Of a stretch of DNA of 7,570 nucleotides, positions 1 to 4,292 are shown piece after piece. The stretch is from a bacterium. Lineage in GTDB: Bacteria; Patescibacteriota; Minisyncoccia; UBA6257; 2-01-FULL-56-20. Under the pieces are notes generated by a model that was not told the origin of the DNA, did not search any database, and saw nothing but the letters and a program-made list of their open reading frames with translations. The stretch spans positions 1 to 7,570 of the forward strand of contig JAJXYP010000075.1 of assembly GCA_021780545.1 (NCBI GenBank). The letters are read 5' to 3'. The position numbers and the translations under genes were made by a program. Each line of letters begins with the position of its first letter. Positions within the stretch are counted from its first letter, which is position 1.

Positions 1-360
1 GAGCGGAAAATCCGAACGGCTCCCGCGACGCGCGGATTGCTTTTTAACGGCCACCCGAAAATGATCGGCGAGGCGCGGCTCGCGGCCGGATGGCTCAAGC
101 GGTACCGCCGCTCCGATCCGATCGTTGTTTATCTCCATATTACGGGGGCGGAAACAGTGCGCCGCGCGGCGAAGCGCGGCCGCGAGGATGACGGCCGCCG
201 CGCGCTCATGAACCGCCGCGCATATTACCGGAAGGAGGTTGCGCAGGTCGTGCGATTTTTCAGAAAACAATACCGCTTCGCGCGGATTTCCGGCATGGGA
301 ACGGAAGCCGCGGTGGCGGCGCGGATCGACGCCGCGATCAAGGCAATGCTTCCGGCATGA
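1..360 (+). CDS. adk: Adenylate kinase, C-terminal part (cut by window start)
   Basis: The frame is open from base 1 and ends at TGA 358-360, giving 119 residues of a protein whose N-terminus lies outside the window. Adenylate kinase interconverts ATP+AMP and 2 ADP in the cytoplasm. What is seen: GLLFNGHPKM near residues 13-22 is the degenerate counterpart of the family's G-[FY]-[IL]-L-D-G-[FY]-P-R segment. VVYLHI is the following beta-strand. KRGREDD (about residues 58-64) is the conserved R-G-R-x-D-D arginine/aspartate motif, followed by an N-R-x-x-Y-like NRRAYY helix. The segment after the strand is short, so this is a short-LID type. The FNGHPK variant of the AMP-binding segment is unusual (D to N, R to K). 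The position directly upstream of map matches the common secY-adk-map ribosomal-protein operon order, which supports the call. The P-loop is not visible. Confidence 0.88.
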   Translation, partial: ERKIRTAPATRGLLFNGHPKMIGEARLAAGWLKRYRRSDPIVVYLHITGAETVRRAAKRGREDDGRRALMNRRAYYRKEVAQVVRFFRKQYRFARISGMGTEAAVAARIDAAIKAMLPA

Positions 361-364
361 TGCC

Positions 365-1177
365 ATGATGACGATCAAGACGCCGGAAGACATCGAAATT
401 ATGGCCGAAGGCGGGCGGCGCCTGGCGGCCGTGCTTCGCGAGCTTGTGGATCGGACGGCGGTTGGCGTTACGACGAAACAGCTTGATCGCATCGCATATC
501 GAAAGATCCACGAGCTCGGGGCGAAACCGGCATTTTTGAATTATCGTCCGGCGGGAGCGCGGCGAGGGTATCCCTATACGCTCTGCGCATCCCTGAATGA
601 GGTGGTTGTGCACGGTCAGCCGTCGGATGGCCCGCTCGGTGACGGCGACTTGCTGAAACTTGACCTCGGCCTCGTCTACCACGGATGGTATCTTGACGCG
701 GCGGTGACGGTGCTCGTGGAGTCGCCGGCGACGGCCGGCGGGCCTGCGGCGTCTCCTGCCGAGCGCGAACGGCGGGTGATTGCGCGGAAGCTGATGGATG
801 CCACGCGCGAAGCCCTGCAGGCGGGCATCGCCGAAACGCGGCCCGGCAAAACGCTCGGCGATGTCGGTTTCGCGATCGAGCAGGCGGTGAAACGCCGCGG
901 TTTTGCCGTCGCCGAAGGCCTGATCGGGCATGGGATCGGCCGCACGCTTCACGAGGATCCGCCGGTTTTCAATTTTGGCCGCCGTGGAAGCGGTGAGCTT
1001 ATTGAGGCGGGGATGGTGATCGCGATCGAGCCCATGGTTGTGGCTGGTCGCAGCGGCGCGACCGTTACGCGCAAAGACGACAGTTTTGCGAGCCGCGACG
1101 GCCTGCCCGCGGCGCATTTCGAGCATACCGTTGCGGTTACGCCCGCCGGACCGCGCGTCCTTACGGAGGAATCTTGA
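365..1177 (+). CDS. map: Type I methionine aminopeptidase
   Basis: This is a dinuclear-metal cytosolic enzyme that removes the initiator Met from nascent proteins. It is 270 aa from ATG 365; ATG 368 directly follows and is equally possible. The conserved protein begins TIKTPEDIEIM, so the longer open frame upstream (from 239, inside adk) is not used. Metal and catalytic residues are all visible in order: His83 (VVVHGQP), Asp100 (KLDLG), Asp111 (YLDAAVTV), His189 (GHGIGRTLHEDP, with His196), Glu222 (AIEPMV) and Glu253 (HFEHTVAV). There is no N-terminal zinc-finger extension. An Ala/Gly/Pro-rich insert at about residues 121-132 (PATAGGPAASPA) lies in the loop after the second metal aspartate and is somewhat longer than usual. 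The start is 4 bases after the adk stop, so the two genes are co-transcribed and probably translationally coupled. No good Shine-Dalgarno is seen. Confidence 0.96.
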   Translation: MMTIKTPEDIEIMAEGGRRLAAVLRELVDRTAVGVTTKQLDRIAYRKIHELGAKPAFLNYRPAGARRGYPYTLCASLNEVVVHGQPSDGPLGDGDLLKLDLGLVYHGWYLDAAVTVLVESPATAGGPAASPAERERRVIARKLMDATREALQAGIAETRPGKTLGDVGFAIEQAVKRRGFAVAEGLIGHGIGRTLHEDPPVFNFGRRGSGELIEAGMVIAIEPMVVAGRSGATVTRKDDSFASRDGLPAAHFEHTVAVTPAGPRVLTEES

Positions 1178-1203
1178 CGGCGGCGTCCTTCGCGGCCGAT
1201 AAT
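1174..1203 (+). promoter_or_regulatory. Promoter of tRNA-Thr(UGU)
   Basis: The -35 is TTGACG (1174-1179, 5/6 match to TTGACA) and overlaps the map stop codon. The spacer is 18 bp and the -10 is GATAAT (1198-1203, 5/6). The expected start near 1210 leaves only about 3 bases of leader before the tRNA. The spacing and both boxes fit a sigma-70 type promoter. Confidence 0.7.
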
Positions 1204-1212
1204 GATCGCATT

Positions 1213-1284
1213 GCCACCTTAGCTCAGCGGTAGAGCAACTCTTTTGTAAAGAGAAGGTCCCCGGTTCGATCCCGGGAGGTGGCT
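1213..1284 (+). tRNA. tRNA-Thr (anticodon UGU)
   Basis: Cloverleaf read by hand. The acceptor is GCCACCT/AGGTGGC (1213-1219 with 1277-1283), with discriminator T1284. The D-arm is GCTC/GAGC. The anticodon arm is ACTCT-TTTGTAA-AGAGA with anticodon TGT at 1245-1247, reading ACA. The T-arm is CCCGG-TTCGATC-CCGGG. CCA is not encoded. The base of the anticodon stem is an A27-A43 mismatch instead of a pair. Confidence 0.97.
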
Positions 1285-1310
1285 CATCGGGGAGTCCGGG
1301 AGTATACTGT

Positions 1311-1856
1311 ATGGGACGTCATGATTTCATGAAAATAAATTCCGGCGGAAAAATAAATAACAAAATAAAAAAAACTGCCGCATTGAAACTGCGACCAGGC
1401 TTTCCGGCGCCTGATTTTACGCTGCCTGACCAGGATGGCAAGCCGCATGCGTTATCCGAATACCGCAATGGTTGGGTTCTGCTCTATTTTTATCCCAAAG
1501 ACGATACACCCGGCTGCACGACGGAGGCCTGCACCATACGGGACACGTTTCCGGACTTCGGGAAGCTCCAGGCAACCGTGCTTGGCGTGAGTATTGATAC
1601 TGCGGCGAGCCACAAGAAATTCGCGACAAAATATAGGCTGCCTTTCATGCTGCTTGCCGACGCGGAGAAGAAAGTTGTGAAACAGTATGGCGTCTGGGGC
1701 AAGAAGAAATTTATGGGTCGCGAATACGGAGGGACGTTGCGGACGTCGTTTCTCATTGATCCCGCAGGGAAGATCGCCAAGGTGTACCAGGACGTAAAAC
1801 CGGCCGCGCACGCCGCCGAAGTGCTGCATGATCTCGCGGCGCTCCGGTTGCGCTGA
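1311..1856 (+). CDS. bcp: Bcp/PrxQ-type thioredoxin-dependent peroxiredoxin
   Basis: This is a thiol peroxidase of the AhpC/TSA superfamily that reduces H2O2 and alkyl hydroperoxides, normally recycled by thioredoxin, in the cytoplasm. It has 181 codons. The family fold starts near residue 28 (RPGFPAPDFTLPDQDG) and continues with the strand VLLYFYPKDDTPGCT. The peroxidatic Cys69 lies in TPGCT. The resolving Cys74 is five residues later (CTTEAC), the signature of the atypical two-cysteine PrxQ/Bcp subgroup. LRTSFLIDPAGKI near residues 142-154 is the conserved C-terminal strand pair. The N-terminal 27 residues are Lys/Asn-rich and not part of the fold, and ATG 1329 (Met7) is an alternative start. 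GGGAG at 1298-1302, 8 bases before ATG 1311, supports the longer form, although TATACT (1303-1308) could be a -10 favouring Met7. The gene sits between two threonine tRNA genes on the same strand. Confidence 0.95.
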   Translation: MGRHDFMKINSGGKINNKIKKTAALKLRPGFPAPDFTLPDQDGKPHALSEYRNGWVLLYFYPKDDTPGCTTEACTIRDTFPDFGKLQATVLGVSIDTAASHKKFATKYRLPFMLLADAEKKVVKQYGVWGKKKFMGREYGGTLRTSFLIDPAGKIAKVYQDVKPAAHAAEVLHDLAALRLR

Positions 1857-1862
1857 TTGTCC

Positions 1863-1880
1863 GGATACGGTATCGTATCC
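1863..1880 (+). other. Perfect 7-bp hairpin between bcp and tRNA-Thr
   Basis: GGATACG (1863-1869), loop GTAT, CGTATCC (1874-1880). It starts 7 bases after the bcp stop and ends 5 bases before the tRNA. There is no T-tract, so it is not a classical terminator. It may stabilise the bcp mRNA end or mark a processing point. Its 3' arm includes TATCGT, which could double as a weak -10 for the tRNA (TTGCGC at 1848-1853, 17 bp spacing). Confidence 0.45.
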
Positions 1881-1885
1881 ACATT

Positions 1886-1958
1886 GCCGATGTAGCTCAG
1901 CTGGTAGAGCAACTCCATGGTAAGGAGTAGGTCGGCGGTTCAAATCCGCCCATCGGCT
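1886..1958 (+). tRNA. tRNA-Thr (anticodon GGU)
   Basis: The acceptor is GCCGATG/CATCGGC (1886-1892 with 1951-1957), with discriminator T1958. The D-arm is GCTC/GAGC. The anticodon arm is ACTCC-ATGGTAA-GGAGT with anticodon GGT at 1919-1921, reading ACC/ACU. The T-arm is GGCGG-TTCAAAT-CCGCC. CCA is not encoded. Together with the UGU isoacceptor 600 bases upstream it gives two threonine tRNAs bracketing bcp. Confidence 0.97.
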
Positions 1959-1978
1959 CAAAATTGGACATCTTGCCC

Positions 1979-2094
1979 GGAGCTCAAAACACTTCCGACC
2001 ATAATCTTTCCGTTTAAAAGCTCCCGTGGCAGTCGTAGTTTTATCTGCAATCCAATAGGGGCAGCGATAAATAAGTTTTGGTAGAAAACTACGA
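1979..2094. other. Non-coding stretch with two successive long-range stems
   Basis: The interval 1959-2136 has no supportable gene. It contains two consecutive closed inverted repeats. The first is GGAGCT (1979-1984) with AGCTCC (2019-2024). The second is a perfect 10-bp pair, TCGTAGTTTT (2033-2042) with AAAACTACGA (2085-2094). Inside the second, CTGC (2045-2048) can pair with GCAG (2061-2064). The base composition is AT-richer than the flanks. It could be a structured RNA starting just after tRNA-Thr, or the remains of an insertion. I do not recognise it as a known RNA family. Strand is undetermined. Confidence 0.35.
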
Positions 2095-2136
2095 TTTCCC
2101 TTCACCCAAATCTTTTAGAGGTTCAATTCTGAAGAC

Positions 2137-2241
2137 GTGCGGGAAGATATCGCTGGACTGCGGTACGCCAAGGAGATCGACGAACTTCGGAGTCGGGTCA
2201 TTCGCCCGGAAGAGAAAGCGGGCATCAAGCTGCGACGGTAA
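2137..2241 (+). CDS. Doubtful short ORF, possibly a gene remnant
   Basis: A 34-residue frame from GTG 2137 to TAA 2239-2241. It reads like real protein: charged and helical, rich in Glu, Arg, Asp and Ile (EDIAGLRYAKEIDELRSR, then a short basic tail). The open frame extends upstream only to the TAG at 2116-2118, so no ATG start is available. AGAGG at 2117-2121 is too far (15 bases) to be a convincing ribosome site. It could be the C-terminal scrap of a lost gene, or a small peptide. I do not recognise a family. It ends 62 bases before the bidirectional terminator. Confidence 0.25.
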   Translation: MREDIAGLRYAKEIDELRSRVIRPEEKAGIKLRR

Positions 2242-2302
2242 GAGCGGGCAGATAACAGACCGCCGAGCGGGCCGTCAGGCGGGGGGAGCGGGCGGGAACT
2301 GC

Positions 2303-2337
2303 CATCCAAAAATCCGCGCAAGGCGGATTTTTGGATG
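2303..2337. terminator. Bidirectional intrinsic terminator
   Basis: A perfect 15-bp inverted repeat (CATCCAAAAATCCGC at 2303-2317 with GCGGATTTTTGGATG at 2323-2337), loop GCAAG. The GC core TCCGC/GCGGA is flanked by A5 on one side and T5 on the other, so it ends with a U-tract on either strand. It lies between the converging plus-strand short ORF and the minus-strand Cys-rich gene, where a two-way terminator is expected. Confidence 0.92.
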
Positions 2338-2382
2338 TTATTTCAGGCGCCGCCGCCGGCGCCTTCGCTAGCTGCTTTGGCG

Positions 2383-2748
2383 TCAGTATGCCCCGCCCGG
2401 TCCGTTTGCTGGAGTCGATGTTCCGTTTGCCGGGATCATCGGCGCGGCTATACCTCCCGAGCCGTACGCCGAGGGGTAATAGTACCGGCCATACATCATG
2501 CCGTCGCGGGACCATCCGTAACTGCCGATGCGGGAAGCCGCCACGCCGAACCAGAAGGCCACCATAAGGATCAGGATCGTGAGGAGCGTCCGAAGCAGGA
2601 AAAACGTCCAGTGATGCCCGTGCCCGCCGCAGCGGCAGCCGCACCCATGGGCGCAGTTGCAGCCGTCGCCTGCGGCACAGGAGCACGCCCCGCCACCCGC
2701 GGAGCTGTTGCCGTTCGATCGACCGTTCTTTTTTTCTTCCATAGCCAT
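2383..2748 (-). CDS. Small Cys/His-rich single-pass membrane protein, unknown function
   Basis: 121 aa from the minus-strand ATG at 2746-2748; a second ATG at 2742 is two codons in. The frame opens 6 codons earlier at a TTG, which is less likely. Layout: residues 1-17 are polar and basic. Residues 21-46 are a compact Cys/Gly/His cluster with seven cysteines, mostly C-x-C pairs (CSC, CNC, CGCRC), followed by HGHH. Residues 47-71 (from WTFFLLRTLL) form one hydrophobic membrane helix. The tail of about 50 residues is rich in Gly, Tyr, Ser, Pro and Met. The cluster resembles a soft-metal (Zn, Cu, Cd) or Fe site of metallothionein type, but I recognise no named family. It would lie next to the membrane; by positive charge near the N-terminus a cytoplasmic cluster is likely. 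It stands alone, divergent from rpmG, with the terminator 46 bases past its stop. Confidence 0.75.
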   Translation of the reverse strand: MAMEEKKNGRSNGNSSAGGGACSCAAGDGCNCAHGCGCRCGGHGHHWTFFLLRTLLTILILMVAFWFGVAASRIGSYGWSRDGMMYGRYYYPSAYGSGGIAAPMIPANGTSTPANGPGGAY

Positions 2749-2768
2749 CGTTCGTGTAATGTTCAATT

Positions 2769-2800
2769 AAAAAATCGACCTTTGGCGGGGTCGTTTCCCC
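2769..2800 (-). promoter_or_regulatory. Possible attenuator in the leader of the Cys-rich gene
   Basis: Read on the minus strand, GGTCG (2776-2780) closes a 5-bp stem with CGACC (2789-2793) and is followed by U6 (2774-2769), an intrinsic-terminator shape located before the start codon. The upstream stem GGGG/CCCC (2797-2800 with 2787-2790) shares bases with it, so the two hairpins exclude each other. Together they form a small terminator/antiterminator arrangement. The stems are short, so this is tentative. Confidence 0.35.
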
Positions 2801-2818
2801 GGTTGCGCTTTCCTATCT

Positions 2819-2847
2819 ATTATAGTATCATGTCCCCATATGGCCAA
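2819..2847 (-). promoter_or_regulatory. Minus-strand promoter of the Cys-rich gene, overlapping rpmG start
   Basis: On the minus strand the -35 is TTGGCC (2847-2842), the spacer 17 bp, and the -10 a perfect TATAAT (2824-2819). Transcription would begin near 2812, giving a leader of about 64 bases before ATG 2748 that contains the hairpins at 2769-2800. The -35 lies inside the first codons of rpmG. On the plus strand the same AT stretch offers TATAGT (2821-2826), 13 bases before the rpmG ATG, so the two genes probably share one melting region. Confidence 0.55.
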
Positions 2848-3019
2848 GGTGAAATATGCGGATAACCTCATAACCCTCCGTTGCACCGTCTGCAAGCGGC
2901 GGAATTATTATACTCATAAGAACAAGAAAAAGGTTGAGCGGAAGCTTGATTTGGCGAAGTTCTGCAACTGGTGCCGCAAGCAGACCGCCCACAAGGAGGC
3001 CCGGATAACGGGAAAGTAA
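2840..3019 (+). CDS. rpmG: Ribosomal protein bL33
   Basis: 59 aa from ATG 2840 to TAA 3017-3019, a normal bL33 length. It is a small basic protein of the large ribosomal subunit near the E site. The zinc-ribbon (C+) form is present: Cys15-x-x-Cys18 (RCTVCKRRNYYTHKNK) and Cys42-x-x-Cys45 (KFCNWCRK). MAKVKYADNLITLRC at the N-terminus and a KEARITGK-like end are typical. An earlier ATG at 2830 is in another frame. No Shine-Dalgarno is seen. The -10 box TATAGT (2821-2826) would give a leader of only about 7 bases. tRNA-Trp follows 48 bases later; rpmG, tRNA-Trp and secE-nusG are neighbours in many bacteria, but secE-nusG is not here. Confidence 0.95.
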   Translation: MAKVKYADNLITLRCTVCKRRNYYTHKNKKKVERKLDLAKFCNWCRKQTAHKEARITGK

Positions 3020-3042
3020 GTCCTGGTGTATCATAAATTGGT

Positions 3043-3066
3043 GCCGGCGCCGGCTGGCCGACAGCC
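3043..3066 (+). other. GC-rich palindromes just before tRNA-Trp
   Basis: GCCGGCGCCGGC (3043-3054) is a perfect 12-base palindrome. It is followed by a 5-bp hairpin, GGCTG-GCCGA-CAGCC (3052-3066), ending one base before the tRNA. There is no T-tract. It is likely a 5' leader structure or processing signal. TATCAT at 3029-3034 could be a -10 for the tRNA. Confidence 0.3.
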
Positions 3067-3067
3067 A

Positions 3068-3138
3068 GGGGGCATCGTTCAGTGGTAGGACGGCGGTCTC
3101 CAAAACCGCTAATGTGGGTTCGATTCCTACTGCCCCCG
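3068..3138 (+). tRNA. tRNA-Trp (anticodon CCA)
   Basis: The acceptor is GGGGGCA/TGCCCCC (3068-3074 with 3131-3137), with discriminator G3138 as expected for bacterial tRNA-Trp. The D-arm is GTTC/GGAC with one T-G pair. The anticodon arm is GCGGT-CTCCAAA-ACCGC with CCA at 3100-3102. The T-arm is GTGGG-TTCGATT-CCTAC. The 3' CCA is not encoded. The last seven bases also belong to the 32-bp repeat described at 3132-3163. Confidence 0.97.
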
Positions 3139-3163
3139 CCCGTTAGTGCATCGGTTCGAGAGA
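3132..3163 (+). repeat. Repeat A, copy 1 (att-like, overlaps tRNA-Trp 3' end)
   Basis: A 32-base direct repeat matching 6449-6480 at 30 of 32 positions (T/C differences at 3143 and 3155). It begins GCCCCCGCCCG within the tRNA-Trp acceptor strand and continues TAGTGCATCGG and TCGAGAGA. In both copies an AT-rich accessory gene follows within 24-52 bases. A repeat that copies the end of a tRNA gene is the usual mark of site-specific integration. Confidence 0.8.
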
Positions 3164-3178
3164 TCTTCCGGCCTCGAG

Positions 3179-3208
3179 TTTTCATTATCTCAAAATTCAA
3201 TCTAAAAT
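3179..3208 (+). promoter_or_regulatory. Promoter of the CN-hydrolase gene
   Basis: The -35 is TTTTCA (3179-3184, 4/6), the spacer 18 bp, and the -10 is TAAAAT (3203-3208, 5/6). The -10 ends 6 bases before ATG 3215, so the transcript would begin almost at the start codon and be leaderless. This fits the lack of a Shine-Dalgarno. Confidence 0.5.
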
Positions 3209-3214
3209 GGACTT

Positions 3215-4174
3215 ATGGGAAAACTAAAATCCATTGAATCTCGCCCCGAAAAAGAACCAGCCCTGGACTTGAATATCGCCTCCCTTAATCTCTGTGAAAC
3301 GGTTGACCAGATGATTGAAAGAATAGAATCTGCTCGAAAAGAAAGTGGGGTCGACGTGGTTGTTCTCGGAGAATACAATTTCAAGGTTGAGGATGTATTA
3401 AATCAGCTCGAAAAAATAAAGGAAGCAGCCCGTGGTAATAGAGCAGATATCGTCATGGCCCCAGATAATGAATTTGGAAGGAATCTTTCTTGGGGAGAAT
3501 TGAAATCGGAACTTCAAGCCAATGGGATTGCTGTTGAGGAGAGTCCCGTCCCCGATGAATATAAGCCTCAGTCTGTCGGCGTCTTTATTGATAAAGCAGG
3601 GGCAGCATACGCCTTCCCGAAAACATGGCATCTTGGGAATGTGCGCCGCCCCGTGCATAAAATTCCGGGAACTTCGATTGGAATTACGATTTGTGGAGAA
3701 ATAGGAGAAATTCAACCACAAGATCTTGAGGGTTTGACTGTTCTTTATAACCCATCACGCGAAGGCGATGATCCATATCTTAAATTTCGAATGCTCCATC
3801 GCCACGGATCAGGTGAACTAACACGAGAGGCTGTCGCCGCGCTCCTAAAAAATGACACTTATTATCAAAGCCTTTTAGATGATTCTCAATATAATCCCGA
3901 TGATCCGGATTATATTCCCGAATACGATTCACGAAATGTGCGAGAACAAAAATTCAACGATGCAGTGGACAGCCATCTTGAAGCGGCAGCGAACCCAGAA
4001 AATTCTATGTACGTAAAAAAGATTGAAGGAGCTCTTCTCGAGAGAAATATCCCAGTCGTTAGAACGGATGGTGCAGGGACAACTGGAGTTTTGAATAAAC
4101 TTCCCAATGCGGAAATAGAAAATCTTGAATACCGAGAAGGGCTTACGCGATACAACTTGAAAATAAAGGTATAA
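3215..4174 (+). CDS. Carbon-nitrogen hydrolase (nitrilase superfamily), divergent
   Basis: 319 aa from ATG 3215. The Glu-Lys-Cys triad of the nitrilase/amidase superfamily can be placed in the right order and spacing: Glu53 (VVVLGEYNF), Lys136 (AFPKTWHLG) and Cys160 (GITICGEIG). The nucleophile is followed by the usual strand VLYNPS. RNIPVVRTDGAGTTGVLN near residues 276-293 matches the C-terminal strand that in this family reads N-x-x-x-V-x-x-N-x-x-G. Such enzymes cleave C-N bonds in amides or nitriles; the substrate cannot be told. The region at 185-245, rich in Asp, Tyr and Pro, is unusual and may be a lineage-specific lid. Codon use is clearly AT-richer than in map, bcp or rpmG. The gene stands alone between repeat A (52 bases upstream) and repeat B (overlapping its stop codon), as a single-gene cassette. 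It is probably acquired DNA. Confidence 0.82.
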   Translation: MGKLKSIESRPEKEPALDLNIASLNLCETVDQMIERIESARKESGVDVVVLGEYNFKVEDVLNQLEKIKEAARGNRADIVMAPDNEFGRNLSWGELKSELQANGIAVEESPVPDEYKPQSVGVFIDKAGAAYAFPKTWHLGNVRRPVHKIPGTSIGITICGEIGEIQPQDLEGLTVLYNPSREGDDPYLKFRMLHRHGSGELTREAVAALLKNDTYYQSLLDDSQYNPDDPDYIPEYDSRNVREQKFNDAVDSHLEAAANPENSMYVKKIEGALLERNIPVVRTDGAGTTGVLNKLPNAEIENLEYREGLTRYNLKIKV

Positions 4175-4236
4175 GCGACCCCCGGCCTCAAAGAGCCTGC
4201 TTTTCAAGAACGCTGCGAAAGCTTGCTAATAAGAGG
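4173..4236 (+). repeat. Repeat B, copy 1 (3' end of the CN-hydrolase cassette)
   Basis: It aligns by hand with 6988-7049 at about 46 of 65 positions, with the identical core CGGCCTCAAA (4183-4192) and end AAGAGG (4231-4236). It begins in the stop codon. It can fold as an imperfect hairpin: CCTC/GAGG outermost, then AGC/GCT, then GCTTTTC/GAAAGC. CCCCCGC follows at 4250-4256, the same heptamer that opens repeat A in the tRNA (3133-3139). Confidence 0.6.
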
Positions 4237-4262
4237 TTCTGGACCACGACCCCCGCAGACAA

Positions 4263-4282
4263 GGCGGAACTATCGTACCGCC
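4263..4282 (-). terminator. Hairpin past the stop of the propeller gene
   Basis: An imperfect 8-bp stem (GGCGG/CCGCC plus AC/GT, with one T-T mismatch, loop GATA on the minus strand), 10 bases after the TAA of the minus-strand gene. There is no U-tract, so it may be a weak terminator or an mRNA 3'-end stabiliser. Confidence 0.4.
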
Positions 4283-4292
4283 CCACGTGCGT

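Noticed and set aside
338..1126. 262-codon minus-strand frame opposite map.
   Set aside because: map is certain on the plus strand. The antisense translation is rich in Arg, Ala and His and matches no family, as expected for a GC-rich shadow.
1958..2099. Minus-strand frame of about 46 codons (reads FYQNLFIAAPIGLQIKL, ends at the tRNA).
   Set aside because: It looks somewhat protein-like but has no start codon, is bounded upstream by a stop, and lies over the perfect inverted repeat 2033-2094. A remnant gene end is possible but cannot be supported.
1452..2105. Long minus-strand open frame.
   Set aside because: It is antisense to bcp and to tRNA-Thr(GGU). The RWADLNRRPT-type stretch is the usual false translation of a tRNA's reverse strand.
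2749..2766. TTG start extending the Cys-rich protein by six residues.
   Set aside because: ATG 2748 is in frame, and nothing in the extra residues or upstream sequence favours the TTG.
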